The notes: a model not told the origin generated them from the letters alone. Counted from the stretch's first letter, positions 1 to 11,738 are shown. The stretch: DNA of 62,457 nt from Teratosphaeria epicoccoides (GCA_021401465.1 JADDMT010000149.1:1-62457); one strand, 5' to 3'. A program made the numbers and translations.

Positions 1-126
1 CTTTCTTCCATGACTATGCCTATGACTCATAGTACTCCCATGACAGTACTATGACTCATAGCACTTAGGACCTACATGATCCTGTATCCTACAGTACTCC
101 GGACAGTACTCCTGACACTCATGACA
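1..126 (-). mobile_element. B3: outer end of a family-B LTR, inserted into A1
   Basis: The reverse complement begins TGTCATGAGTGTCAGGAGTACT, the same start as the LTRs of B1 and B2, and stays collinear with them for about 115 bases before the window edge. It is the 5' end of an LTR read on the minus strand, so the rest of the element (or a solo LTR) lies to the left. It keeps bases that B1/B2 have lost, for example GTCATGGGAG where the others read GTCATAGGAG or GTTATAGGAG. It also has a small local duplication of GGAGTACTG. The break with element A is at 126/127. The lower mutation load suggests a more recent insertion than the element it interrupts. Confidence 0.85.
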
Positions 127-131
127 TCTAA

Positions 132-436
132 CTAAAGATGGATTACGCTTATCATAACTTTATCATAGAACAAATACCTATAGGAAGCATAGTTACCCTA
201 TATAGATACCTTTTACTAGACAACTAAAGTGTAGTAACTAGGGAAATATAGGATGTAGTTAGAAGATTAAACTAACGATACTAGAAGGCGATTACCGCAT
301 AAGGATAATACGCACGCAACGAAACTCTCGAAGAAGAACTATATACGCAAGAAGCGCTAAGGATAAACAACAGATCCTAGGATAGTTAGAGTAACGTTAG
401 GCTAAGAACTAGTTAGGAAACAGATCTACTCTCTAG
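132..436 (+). pseudogene. gag: A1 gag, C-terminal fragment
   Basis: This is the 3' end of the capsid/nucleocapsid gene of A1, read from CTA AAG ATG GAT and ending at TAG 434-436, a few codons past the shift heptamer at 415-421. The reading is charged and Gln-rich with scattered TAG/TAA. One base of an A run near 365 is missing compared with A2, so the frame changes once. The zinc knuckle lies upstream and is not in this copy. pol continues in the -1 frame from the heptamer. Confidence 0.6.
415..421 (+). other. A1 gag-pol -1 frameshift site (mutated heptamer)
   Basis: AGGAAAC lies with GGA AAC in the gag frame. pol (DSG-type protease, RT, integrase) is in the -1 frame downstream. The first base was probably G (TTGGGAAAC to TTAGGAAAC by a G-to-A change), giving the classical X XXY YYZ heptamer GGGAAAC. 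The gag stop TAG follows four codons after AAC. Confidence 0.55.
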
Positions 437-3400
437 ATCAGAGTATTCTAAGAGAGTTCCTTAACATTAAAAGCGCTTAAGTATTAACAGTAGTCTTCTG
501 CACTAAAGTTATTATTAATAGGCATAGGATAACTGCCCTTATAGATTCTAGAGCAGACAGGAATTTTGCCTCCGAATTATTTGTTAAGAGCTAAGGGATT
601 ATAACCCGAAGCAGAGAAGAAGGAACGTATAAACTTACTATAGCAGATAGGTTACTATTAGCTAAAGTAGAGCGAGAGACAATACCGCTACTACTAGCTA
701 TCTAATAGTACTATAAGGAAATTGTCTTAGATGTTATTAACATAGCTAGTCATGACATTATGCTAGGCATGCCTTAGTTAAGAAAGCATAACCTACTAAT
801 TAACTAGAGAAAAGGAGTACTTACATTTAGGGAATGTAATTACATGATTAGCATTCGTCCTATGTAGCGGCAGCGTTCGCTAGTAGATAAAATTAACAAG
901 CATAGGACGACACATAAGACGTTTGCATTAATAGGAAGTATAGGATGTACTTAACCTAAATCGACACCTCTATTAGGTTAAGAGGGTTAACACAATGATT
1001 ACAGGAAGGATAGAAGTCATGTACTATTAAAGGATAATACTAGAATCTCGGACCTAGACATCCCTAAGGAGTATCATAAGTAGAAACGACTCTTTAAAGA
1101 GGAGAGAGGCAAAGCCGCCTTACCTAAACATTAACTATAGGATCATAAGATACACTTGCAGCTAAGGAAGGAGCCTCTATAGGGACCTTTATACGTAATG
1201 TCTAAGAAAGAGCTTAAGACCCTAAACGAATAGCTGAAGGAGAAGCTAGAAAAAGGCTAGATATAGTAGTTAACATCCTTAGCAGCTTTACTAGTAATGT
1301 TTATTCTAAAAGCAAGTAGGAAACTACAACTAGTAGTAGATTTCAGACGACTAAACAACATCATAATTAAGAATTAGTACCTATTACTAAACATCGAAGA
1401 AATGCAAGACCGATTAGCTAGGTTAGACTAGTACATAAAGATTAACTTATGTAATGCGTTTTACGTAATACACATAGTACCTAGATACAAATAGATAACT
1501 GCATTCTAGACAAGATACAGGCTTTACAAGTTCTTAGTCATGCTAATAGGACTAACAAATGCCCTAGCGTCATGTTAGGACCTTGTTAATAAAGTCCTTC
1601 GAGAACTTCTAGATTTGTGCGTTATAGCATACATGGACGACATTCTAGTTTATACTAGGGGAAGCCTTAACAAGCACGTATAAGAAGTGTAAGATGTCTT
1701 CGAACAGTTAAGCTAAGTAGGGTTTAAGACTACACTAGAAAAATGCGAGTTCTACAAGAAGGAAGTCAAGTTCCTTAGATTCATTATTAGTATAACAGGA
1801 ATCCGGATCGATCTAGAGAAGACGAAGTTGATATAGGAATAGCTAATACTGACATGCATTAAGGACGTACAGGCATTCCTAGGATTAGCTAACTATAACA
1901 GGAAATTCATTAAGGGCTATTCTTAAGACATTAGTACCCCTAACAGAGCTTATAAAGAAAGACAAGAATTAGAACTAGAGCTAAAGGGAAGATTTAGCGT
2001 TCAAGTAACTAAAGGAACAGTACGCTTTAGCACTAACGCTACGACTATTTAATAGAGAAAAAGCGGTCTAGATAGAAACAGACGCGTTAGACAGAGCTAT
2101 AGGAGCATGCCTCATGTAAGAGCATGACAGGAAACGACACTCTGTAGCCTATTACTTAAGAAAGATGTTACCTACAGAACAAAACTATGACATCTATAAT
2201 AAGGAGCTACTTGCAATAGTTGCATCATTATAACACTAGCGAGTATTTGCGGAAGGAGTAACGAGTCTTACGATTCTTTCTGATTACAAGAATCTGACTT
2301 ACTTTACTATGACTAAGGTACTAACCTAAAGACAAGCCCGCTAGTCAGAGCTGTTAGGATAGTACAAGTTCAAAATCCGCTATACCCTAGGACGCGAGAA
2401 TAGAAGAGCTAACGTACTAAGCCGCTGTAGCGACTATATAGAGGGTTAGGAACTAGTGCAAGAGAAAATACTTAAGGCAAATGAAGATAGAAGCCTTAGT
2501 GCTAACACTAAGGAGTTTAACACTATTATGCGAGTTCTTTAAGACGACGAAGAACAGTTCCTAATTAAACAAGGGAAGTACTAAGTACCTAAGGAACGAG
2601 TCATAGAGTGTATATAACAACATCACGATAGGCTAGAAAATAGACACCCTAGAGTTTTAAAGATAATAGAATTAGTTAAGTAAAGCTTTAGATTCCTACA
2701 CATGCGATAACAAGTTCTAGAGTACATTAAGAAATGTCTATAATGCTAATGAAACAAGGCTAGTAGATATAGCCTATATAGACATATTCAGTTCAGGATA
2801 CTACTAGAACAACTATAGGATGAAGTTATAATAGACTTGATCACAAAACTACTAGAGTCTAAGGACCTAGTTACAGGACATAGCTACAACATGATACTAG
2901 TCATAGTCGATAGGCTTACGAAATACGCATACTTTATTCCTGCTAAAGAGACGAGCATAGTAGCGTAACTTAGGTACCTTATACTAAACAGACTTGTGTA
3001 ATACTATGGATTCCTGAGGACGTATATTACAGATAGGGATAAGCCCTTTACATTGAACTATTAGGAGACGCTTATAGCGACACTCGGAATTAAGCACAAG
3101 CTCTTAATAGCATACTATCTACAGACAGACAGCTAGACAGAAATCAAGAACTAGGCCTTAGAGGTATATTTACGACATTACGCTAACTATGCACAGAACA
3201 ATTAGGTATTACTACTGCCTATAGCATAACTCGTACTATATAATCAACAATCTAAGACTACGAAACAATTACTTTTCTTCGCTAATTTTAGGAAACACCC
3301 GCGACTGTTTAGGGAATAGTATAACATCTACATGCGGAAAGGGCGATAGTTACTTCAGAGGACTTAAAGTAGGTACACGATGAATTGTAGAAGGCAATCA

Positions 3401-3912
3401 CGAAGTCTTAAGAAAGGATCACGGGACTATATAACGCTAAACGAAAAATGGCACCTTAGCTAAAGAGGGGAGATAAGGTCTACCTCCTAACGAAGAATCT
3501 AAGAACCTAGAGATCGACTAAAAAGCTAGACTATGTGAAAGTCAGGCTATTTTTGATTAAAGAGTCTAGAGGACTAGTTAACTACTAACTTAACCTACTA
3601 GCAGACACGAAGATATACCCGGTCTTCTACATATCATTACTAGAACTAGCGGACCCTGACATACCCTTGTAGGAGACATTTTTTTCTGGGTCTTAAGAAG
3701 AAACTAAACTCGAAGTCAAAAGAATTCTAGACTACAAAAACAATTAGTATCTAGTCAAATGGAAAGGATATCCGGACTCTAAGAATACCTAGGAACTAAA
3801 AAACCACATGACAAACTGCTAGGAGAAGATCCGAGAATTCGAGAAAAATCGAACCTAGACCTACTAAGAATTAGTAACACGCAAAAGGACTTAACAAGAA
3901 AACAAAAGATAA
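415..3912 (+). pseudogene. pol: A1 pol: protease-RT-RNase H-integrase-chromodomain polyprotein, inactivated
   Basis: Polyprotein for proteolytic processing, reverse transcription and integration. Domains in order: protease at 544 (D-S-R, with the expected Gly mutated to Arg), RT with Y-M-D-D at 1630-1641, RNase H (ETDA-type acidic motif near 2075), integrase zinc finger (HH then C-x2-C near 2730-2750), catalytic D 2834, D 3032 and E 3140 (D-35-E spacing), and a chromodomain with YLVKWKGYP at 3748-3774. The stop is TAA 3910-3912. Dozens of in-frame TAG/TAA sit at expected Trp or Gln positions, for example K-*-I-T-A-F-* in RT. A +1 and a -4 indel cancel. Product inactive; identity is certain from motifs and agreement with A2. 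Confidence 0.93.
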
Positions 3913-4481
3913 GCTACATCTTTTATTTCCTTGCCTGATTTGACAACGACAACTTACGATTATATATTTCCTTGCGTATTAGAAGACTAGCCTATAACAT
4001 CTTTAAAAGAAAAAGGAGAAGGAACTTTTATTCCTTCGAGACTAGACAAAAGCTCTTAGAAGTTAGGAATACTACTACTTTCTAAAGGACTGACCTTGTA
4101 AGTAACGTAAGCTATCTTCGCATTTAAGCGCTTGTTATTTGCAGAACAAACCTTCTCGTTCTAATTAATGTAAGCTTAGATCTCCGACATATAACTAAAG
4201 AGACAAAGAGCTTCTTGCGTTGTCTCATCTATCTCTTTCTTATTAGCCTCGATTTTAGCGGCTAGCTTATTATCTACACTATTGAGCTTATCCTATAAGG
4301 AAGTAACGTACTCCCTCCTATAACAGGCGCATTTAGCGTAAGGCATAAGGGACAGGTCGGCAATGAAAATATAATAGCGACCTTGTTTAGAACAGAAATT
4401 ACAAGGCTAGAAAGCTAGAAGAGGATTAGCAAGAATGCGGCAATAGCGAGCTAGACGGTTAGTGCTCTAACAAGAAGATAT
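3891..4481 (-). pseudogene. A1 antisense ORF: Cys-rich coiled-coil protein of unknown function
   Basis: Read on the minus strand from ATA 4481-4479 (ATG in A2) for 197 codons to TAA 3893-3891, overlapping the tail of pol by about 22 bases. After about 30 residues comes PCNFCSKQGRYY, then C-A-x-C-type cysteines (YAKCACY), then a long Lys/Glu-rich segment such as KIEANKKEIDETTQEAL that should form a coiled coil. Spacing matches family B (C-x2-C-x6-C, then C-x2-C) allowing for Cys-to-Tyr changes. No retroviral domain is recognised. It could be a zinc-binding regulatory or nucleic-acid-binding protein expressed from the 3' end of the element; that role is inference. Confidence 0.7.
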
Positions 4482-4553
4482 CGTTAACCTCTAAAAGAAA
4501 AGGCAAGGTTAGCTTACGTTATAACTTAAACGCTTTAAGGACGAAGCTAGGGT

Positions 4554-4563
4554 AAAAGGGGGA
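4554..4563 (+). other. A1 polypurine tract
   Basis: AAAAGGGGGA sits four bases before the 3' LTR, the expected place for the plus-strand primer of an LTR retrotransposon. A2 has AGAAGGGGGA and both B copies have AAGAGGGGGA at the same place. Confidence 0.75.
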
Positions 4564-4566
4564 TAG

Positions 4567-5043
4567 TATTACAGATTAAATCCTAACATGTAAGCAGAAG
4601 CTACTATGGCATGTTATTTAATGTCAAATGATTCTAAAGGACAAGCTAAGCTAAAAGGAGAAGGACAGACAGCGCCGTAACTCGAATGAGTCAGGCGTAA
4701 AGGAGTATGTATATACTTACTACATAAAGAGACTACTAAGGAGTAAGCGCTTATGTATATGCATATGCTTATAATAGCAAGCGCTTACCTTAGAGCGAGC
4801 GCGTACTACAGCAAGCACGTATAGCGTAGCAAGCAGCTACAGATTTCCTATGTATATAGGAAGATAGGATAGACTCTAGTTTAGACTATGTTTAATCTAT
4901 GTTATTATCTTACTAATTAGAATTCAACCTTTGTTCCTTTCAGATTACATTGTTCCTGTTTACTGTTACCTCTCTAAAGAATAATTGCCCTACATGACTT
5001 AACTATTCCTCTTGAGGCTTAGCCGATAGCGAGGTTAGTAACA
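4567..5043 (+). repeat. A1 3' LTR (477 bp)
   Basis: Aligns end to end with the two 471-bp LTRs of A2. The terminal dinucleotide is mutated (TATTAC instead of TGTTAC) and the end is GTAACA. It carries about 6 extra bases near 4690 (GTCAGGCGTAAAGGAG against GTTAGAGGAG). Confidence 0.93.
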
Positions 5044-5340
5044 GGAGGCTACTCTAGCAAGGTATATGTACTATAGAACTTGAATCCGGCAACGCTAGCT
5101 ACACTAGCAATGCCGCTAGTAATGCCATCGTTCGTAGGCTAGAGATAGCTAATGTTAAAGGCAATGTTGCCCTAGTTAACATAGTAACATTTACAAGTTT
5201 GACAACTACGACTAGTCTGTATAAAGACTATGTCTTACGTTCTAACAGCTTATCTGACTTTAGTGCTTCTATGCTAGCTACTATAGCAGCGCTTGACACT
5301 CGATTACACTATGCGCCTCTACACTAATTAAGACGTACAT
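5044..5340 (+). pseudogene. Unrecognised coding remnant with a stop-free run
   Basis: In the frame of GGC 5088 the sequence reads about 83 codons without a stop (to CAC 5337), including LEIANVKGNVALVNIVTF. That is unlikely where roughly one codon in fourteen is a stop. The frame then runs on with two TAA/TAG codons into a 15-bp tandem repeat read as Pro-Arg-Thr-Leu-Ile. The start is not visible and may have been lost where A1 inserted immediately upstream. I do not recognise the family; a chance open stretch is possible. Confidence 0.35.
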
Positions 5341-5450
5341 CTAGCATTACCTACACTGCTAGAAGTAATAGCTACTATGTGTAATTACTAGACAAAGCGC
5401 GTTACTCCCCTAGCTCTAGGCACGTAAATCCTAAGCACGCCAAATTTCCG

Positions 5451-5539
5451 AGGACGCTAATTCCTAGGACGCTAATTCCTAGGACGCTAATTCCTAGGAC
5501 GCCGATATTTAGACGCTAGCTCTTAGGACGCCGACTCTA
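5451..5539 (+). repeat. 15-bp tandem repeat, three perfect plus about three degenerate units
   Basis: AGGACGCTAATTCCT occurs at 5451-5465, 5466-5480 and 5481-5495, followed by AGGACGCCGATATTT, AGACGCTAGCTCTT and AGGACGCCGACTCTA. The unit is a multiple of three and extends the upstream reading frame as PRTLI repeats. Confidence 0.85.
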
Positions 5540-6650
5540 AGCATATAACCGTTAAGACTATCATTGCTAGGAGCTTTACCTTATCCTATAAAAAGAGAAC
5601 AGGGTAAGTAAAACAAGCACTAGACCCTTGACCTTAGCTAGTATATCATCTTTAATGCCTCTAACGAGCTAGCTCCTACTAGCGAGTCTAACAGCTTAAC
5701 ATCTTTCTCGCTTATACGCTATTAGCAGGCATAGCTAGGTACCTAATCGACGCCCTTAAGCTTAACTAAGCACTAACTATAGCAACAATTAGAGGCGTGT
5801 TCTTGCTACCTCGACTAGGGAGTAATGTTAACGCCCTTGTGTTGTCATGCCCTACTGTAGGCAGTATCATGGCTATATAGGGCACCTTATCATAGTAGCA
5901 TCAGCCTACTAAAGCGTTACAAGTTAGGATCTAGAGCCTATAATAAGGCATAGTAGGACCTTTTTTTATTTCATAACCTTGCTACAGTTACATTTTCGAG
6001 GGCTAAAAGGCCTAGCATACTCCCGCATGCTAACGAGTTAGGCGCTAGACAATGTGAGGAAGATTTAGCAAGATCAAGCGATGCTAGTATAGACTACAGT
6101 GTCTCTCAAGCTATTAAGAACAGTCTATTAGCATACAAGTGCGCTTAAATCGCTAACGCTGTAGCTAGCATAGCATCGGCATAATAAGCATCGATATCAT
6201 ATAATGCCTACCCTCTAATGCGCACGCATTGTACAAGCTAACTAAGAGGCGTAGTAGCTGTCGACTAAAAACGTTCTTAGCTAGTACTCCGCTAGAGTAG
6301 CAGCCTAGTCATAAGTATGCTATCTACTAAGGCGCTTTAGTTTCAAGATCCTTAGTAGATGCAACTTTCTCTCTTTGCGGTACTACTTGTCTAGCAAGTA
6401 TAGTAGCAGTAAAACCTATCTGCCTTTGCCGCTAATGCTAACAGCTTCGACAAATTAATTAACACTACTGCTAACATTTGTATCCTATGTAAACGAAACG
6501 TTATTTGCTAGACGTATTATTATTATCATTATTAGGGTCGTTCTTTGTTCTTAGACTTTAGTAATTAAGCATGAAATGTTAGTAAGGATCCGCTATGCGA
6601 CTTATCTCCTTTTTACATTAGATGATTATACATGAGGCATAGTTAACATC
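5540..6650. other. No gene identified
   Basis: Mutated sequence between the 15-bp repeat and the 6.7-kb repeat cluster. All frames carry frequent TAG/TAA. One frame near 5630-5900 reads fairly hydrophilic when stops are ignored, but nothing recognisable supports a call. Confidence 0.4.
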
Positions 6651-6713
6651 AAGCTAATCCTGTCAGGAAAAACATGTAGCTCGTGCTATTAATCGTGGCA
6701 TGTGTAACAGGAA

Positions 6714-7065
6714 GGCAAGGAATTCTGCTATCTGTTAGCTCCTATATACTAGTGTTAGTTTATAGCTATCTACTACTATCCTGCTAAAGTAGGCTAGCCT
6801 ACTAGCACACTATTATACAGGAGAGTCTATTTGCCTTAAGGAATACTACTATCCGTTAGCTCCTATATGCTAGCGTTAGTCCCCTGCCATTTAATGCTAT
6901 TAATGCTAAAGACTCCTTGCTTTCTCGTCATGTAGCATGTATGACAAAAAGGCAAGGAATACTGCTATCTATTAGCTCACGTATGCTAGCATAGGTCTAT
7001 AGCTATATATTAGCATACTATTATACAAGCTCGCTATAAGGAGTCTATCTTTTCTCCGGCTGTTT
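6714..7065. repeat. Direct repeat of about 115 bp with shorter related copies
   Basis: GGCAAGGAATTCTGCTATCT at 6714 and GGCAAGGAATACTGCTATCT at 6951 begin two related units. Both continue through TTAGCTC, a CTAG-containing stretch, a CTATTATACA stretch and GGAGAGTCTAT or AAGGAGTCTAT. A third partial copy (GGAATACTACTATCCGTTAG) starts at 6840. CTAAAGACTCCTTGCTTTCT-like segments occur at 6905, 7066 and 7104. Copies differ mostly by transitions. This may be the repeated end region of an old element. Confidence 0.6.
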
Positions 7066-7356
7066 GAAGACTCCTTGCTTTCTTGTTACGTGGCTACTAC
7101 GTGCTAAAGACTCCTTGCTTTCTTATCATACGAAACGTAATCGTGGCGTTATACTACATACTATCCTTAGGGACGGTTTTCATAAGCTTATACTACTACT
7201 AGCAATGCTTAAGAAACATAGTATCTGTTAATGTAGGATCTAGACTAACTTACTATAAACTCCGTACTAATCTGCTATACTACAATGTAACCCTTAAAAG
7301 CTAGTAACAGCCATAAGAAACTCCTGCCTGTTAAACAATTCCTCTAGCGCTAACTA

Positions 7357-8370
7357 ACCTCTACTGGTAAAACTAGCTACCTTATACAAAAAGCAAAATC
7401 TGTCTTAGCTAATAACCTAGACTAGGCTTGTTATCTACGCTAGAGGCTCTATGTCGCAAATGCCATGCAAATATCCCTGTTATTCCTAGACGACATAGAG
7501 GAGCCTAGCGGGCTTAATTAGACGTCATTTTTAAAAGGGGACACTTAGTAGTAAATAAGAGCTTTTTTTGATAGCATAGATAGGCTTAAGAGACTTCGCT
7601 AGGAGGTTAGGAGGCTTAAGAGGGTAGTCGCGCGCCCTAATAGCCAGATGATCGATATAGCTAGCAGGCTACTAACAAAGATGCATAGGAAATGAAAGTT
7701 AATGTAGGATAGTCTCGCAGATCTCGGCTAGAAGGGATAGGAATTACTTTTACTATACAAGTAACTACTAAGCATTTTTAGGATCTTGAAGAGGTATAGT
7801 AGATTGTTAATAGGCTTGTAAATAGAGAGCAGGATCCGACACATCTACACTAATAAACAGCAGAGGTAGTGCTTAAGTACAAGGTAACACTATAGTCGGC
7901 TATCTTAGGTAGTACCTGTTTATCTCTTACACTTAGTATAGACGCTACTAAATAGAGACAGTACTAACTGCTTGAGACCTGCTATAATGCCTACGTCGCT
8001 ATTAGCTACTATGTTAGACACCTGACATTATACCTGAAAAGCTATCTACTATCTATGTATTATAGCCTAAATTCTGTCCTTTGCTAGCAACTTGCTATGT
8101 AGTATAGATAGCTACTAACTACGTAACGCTACCTAAGTATACTGCTAAAGCGCGTTTTACACTTCACGTACTATAGACGTTATAAGAAAAGGATCGATCT
8201 AACAGGTACTTGTAGAGCCTTCTACATAGTACTAAGAAGAGCTATAGCCCCGTAGTACTAGGACTACCTTTGCACTTGCATATACCTTGTATAATGCGCT
8301 GCTTATAGTCTGACTTATTGTCAAGGTACTACTTATAGTCTAACTTATTGTTAAGGTAATCCTGCTCTAA
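7357..8370 (+). pseudogene. Possible coding remnant, Lys/Arg-rich, unrecognised
   Basis: In the frame of ACC 7357 the reading contains STGKTSYLIQKAKSVLAN, then heptad-like basic text (DRLKRLR, EVRRLKRVVARPN, ASRLLTKMHRK) and finally a tandemly duplicated 10-residue block. TAG/TAA codons are about as frequent as in damaged genes elsewhere in the window, so the frame is not proven. The TGKTS could recall a P-loop but there is no supporting Walker B. Low confidence. Confidence 0.25.
8299..8358 (+). repeat. 30-bp tandem duplication
   Basis: CTGCTTATAGTCTGACTTAT... (8299-8328) is followed directly by CTACTTATAGTCTAACTTAT... (8329-8358). The two units differ only by G/A and C/T changes. Confidence 0.85.
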
Positions 8371-9250
8371 GCATAAGGTGTATACTTATAAAGTGCTTAA
8401 ATAAACAGCTAAGATAAAGCTTAGGTATTAGGTTAATGTCTAGTACTACTTCTTGACATAGTTACTACTACTACTTGTTACTACTAATCTGCAGATTCAG
8501 AATACTATTCCTCCTCCTTATATTATTACATCACTTTACGCTCTTGCTTGTTATTATGTGTAATATCCTCTAGTACTAAAGATGTCAAGCATAGTAGTAC
8601 TAAGCTACTTCTTAGTAAATGTCTAGGTAGCTAACAAATTAATCACGTTTACTTAGTATATGACATTAATTATAAGTTAGGTAGAAAGGTCGAAAATTCA
8701 AAGACGTAGTAGTGTCATGTATAGTAGGGACTATTTTAGCCCTATGCTAGCACTCTTACATGCCGCTACGTGCGCCTAAGGTAAACCCTACATGTAGAGG
8801 GCACGCGTAATATTAATAGCTAAAGTCCTTCATGAAATGCTAACAACATAAGATTACACTCTAAGAGGAAGATAGCTCCTATAATCTGCGGCTCTAACAG
8901 CAATAGCAAATACTAGCAGATCTGACAGACATGTCGAGTTCATGAACAAGGCAGTCTAAGAAGCAGAGGGTAGAGATAAGTAGTCGCTTGTAGGTATTAT
9001 GTCCTAGTAGGGATAAGGCTAGGCTCTTAGGCAGAAGAGTAGTAGGATTAGATAGGATATTTGATAAATAGAGAGGCTAAGCAGGTAGAGACAAGGTCAG
9101 GTAGGAGGATGACTGTCTTAGAGGCTAGCGCGGATATTAGGATGTATGCACGTTAAGTGTAAGTAGGCAGATAATTAGAGGACATATAAGTTAGTCAAAA
9201 CATAACAAGACACGCTATTCCCTATTAAGATCTACTGCAGCGTAACTCGC
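8371..9250. other. No gene identified
   Basis: Mutated sequence with short simple (TAC/TAT)-rich patches around 8450-8560. No supported frame. Confidence 0.4.
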
Positions 9251-9325
9251 TCTCATAGTAGGCTAGTACCTAACGTCTCATAGTAGGCTAGCACCTAACG
9301 TCTCATAGTAGGCTAGCACCTAACG
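9251..9325 (+). repeat. 25-bp tandem repeat, three units
   Basis: TCTCATAGTAGGCTAGTACC + TAACG at 9251-9275, then two copies with GCACC in place of GTACC at 9276-9300 and 9301-9325. There are no spacers between units. Confidence 0.92.
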
Positions 9326-11402
9326 AATATCAGCTAGAATCAGAAGCTCTAAGAACAAGCCTAGGCAGAACCCTATTACTACGATTCTCTAGCATTTGTT
9401 ATACCTTGCCTAGCTATTATAGTAGCCCTCTGTAACCGCTTTTATTTACAAACTTTCTACCTAGCTCCTATAGCACTCCTAGTCGCTAGTACTCCTTTCC
9501 CTGCGATATCTCTCGAGACAGCTAGTAGCTAGTATGTTAACCCCCTAAACATACCTCTCTGCTATCTACTAGGCATAGCAGCTTAGGCATTTAAAGGACA
9601 GCATTACACAAGGGTTGTCAGACAGTAGATCTTAAGCTAGAAGGCAGGGGGGTAGCTACTACTAACAATAGTAATAGTAGTAGATGTATAGTCGAGTTAT
9701 GAGGACAGTACTAGCATTAGGGACAAGGACTTAAGAAGGACAAAGCTAAAAGGCAGCTTAACTACTAGCGACATAGACTTATGTGTTCTAAGGCCTGTCT
9801 TTATAATCATAGCTTACTTAGTGTATGTCAAGATAGGCTAAAGATCGTAGACGCTACATAAGACGTCTACTACTTAATAGCTTTGTGCTTTTACTTGCTC
9901 TGCCTAAGGAAACAGATTCTTACTACCTAAGACCCTACATAGCAGACTAGGATTATAGGACAACTAGCCTTTAGACAGCTACTTCTATAATAAGTTACCT
10001 TTAAAGCGAATAGTTATTACAAACGCCTTCGTAGCTTGCACGGCTAATACAAAAGAGAGTTCGAAGGTTATTTCCTACTACGTTAGTATAAAGATCCTAT
10101 ATAAAGCTTAAGTAAGACTACTTACTAGGTTATTACTATAGTATCATTACCTAAGCTTAGTAGCTATGTTGTAATAGCTCCTTATAGTCTAGTCTTAGGT
10201 ATAGCTACAAGTAGAACAGACGACTCCTTATGTAACGACAGGTAGCAAGATTAGCAAGATACAGAAGAGCTTAGGCGCCTAGATCTCTATTATGAAGACG
10301 CCTTATAATAACATTATTAAGTACATGTTTACTCTTACTAGCGGACTAACTGCTAATAAGAAGGCCTCCTATCTGCTATACGAGAGCCTTAAGGCAGCGA
10401 AAATGCGCCGTAGCTAGATTCTAGGGTTAATAGCATAGAGTCCTTATAACTCTAGAATTCCTAATAGCATGTCTACCTATAAGGCTATCCTACTAGCTCT
10501 TCTTAGCTACTAAGCTAATAGCCTTAGTGTAAAGGTAGCTACTACTATAGATATACAGACTGTCTAAAGTAATAGGTAACTAATACTATACATATCTACT
10601 CCTATAGCCATAATTGTCATGTATCTTAGGTAGTATACTAATATAAGGTCCTTAGGTAATACCTATATTATTACACATTAAATCTAATACAGGCGCGTCC
10701 CTAGCATCTAAGGACGCTACTAGATTGTTAGTTAGTTACTACAAAGAATAGTACTCCTTATGGTTTTAGCTAGTAGATTACTATTATTAGACTTAGATGC
10801 TAAGACAGGTCTCTATATAGGTAAGAAGCATTCCTACTTTGTAGTCTTTATAGTAAATTAGAAGACATGTAGTTAGTTAGATAGAGGTATGTAGATTACA
10901 TAGACTTATGTGCTAGGTTATAATGCCTATAGTATAGGAGTAAGTGTAGTATTTAGGAAAGATTAGTAGGGAGGGAGGAAATACTAAGAGGAATAGTAAA
11001 AGCATTATAGATAAGTAGCTATAATTACTCTCTTATCTAAGTACTACTTGTATCTGTAGATTATAAAGCTACCTTTTATTATAGTAAGAGCAAGTAGCTA
11101 GGTTATAGCTCTAGATTAGGGGCTATTACTTTATTAGCAATATAATTACAGACTTACCTTAAGGATAATAGCATCCTGTTAAGTTTAATAGCTATGCTAA
11201 GTTAGACAAGAAATTAGCTTGACTCTTTGCTATACTAGCCTAGAAAGGAGATCTTACAAAGAATCGTAGGCTAATCTTAGCTTAATCATGTCTAGCTTCA
11301 GGACTAGCTCAGGCAAACTATTTCCTAATAGCAATCAATTGTTATCGCGACAGACAAGGAGGCATAAGTAAGCATTAAAAGTGCTTGTCATCCTAAATTG
11401 TT
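9326..11402. other. No gene identified
   Basis: About 2.1 kb of heavily mutated DNA rich in TAG/CTA. Several frames look weakly open if stops are ignored, but no motif, long stop-free run or duplicate copy supports any of them. Confidence 0.4.
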
Positions 11403-11738
11403 TCAAACGAAAACGCTAATGACATACGGCTAACCTCTAGACACGGCTCTTCGTAGCACGTTAAGCTAGCTGCTATCAAGAGCTCTGGCTACATTAGCCA
11501 GGTAAGCATACTTCGTCTCCTCTGCCTCCTCCTCTGCCTCCTCCTCTACTGCAGCTAGCGCCGCAGCCTAAGACGCAGGCTTAACAGTAGTAGCGGCAGG
11601 AGCAGGAGCAGAAGAAAGAAGCTCCTACGCTACTACCTCCTAAGCAAAAGACAGCTTGTATGTCTCCTCTAAGTCATGACCTACCTAAACTGAATCCGCC
11701 TAAGTACTAGCTACGTTTAACAGGTCGGCAATTTCCAT
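11403..11738 (-). pseudogene. Ala/Glu-rich protein remnant, unrecognised
   Basis: Minus strand from ATG 11738-11736 for 112 codons to TGA 11405-11403. The reading starts MEIADLLNVAST, contains HDLEETYKLSF, an APAPAATT linker, then AAVEEEAEEEAEETKYAYLA. Only six internal TAG/TAA codons occur, all compatible with former Gln or Trp. The acidic Glu block is underlain by a (CCTCCTCTG)n-like pyrimidine repeat on the plus strand. No family is recognised. It could be one exon of a longer gene on the same strand as the HeH remnant at 14.1-14.4 kb. Confidence 0.4.

Larger units (their letters stand above)
127..5043 (+). mobile_element. A1: 5'-truncated family-A Ty3/gypsy chromovirus
   Basis: Collinear with the second half of A2 (37631-42540), starting inside the end of gag and running through pol, the antisense ORF and a complete 3' LTR. 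The left part is displaced out of the window by the B3 insertion. Differences from A2 are overwhelmingly C/T and G/A transitions plus a few small indels: one A fewer near 365, one extra T near 1922, four bases fewer near 3320. The last two cancel, so the pol frame is restored. The element ends at GTTAGTAACA and is followed by GGAGG. Its target-site duplication cannot be checked because the other end is outside. Confidence 0.9.

Noticed and set aside
9251..9325. CRISPR-like direct repeats
   Set aside because: Units are directly adjacent with no spacers, and the setting is a fungal genome.
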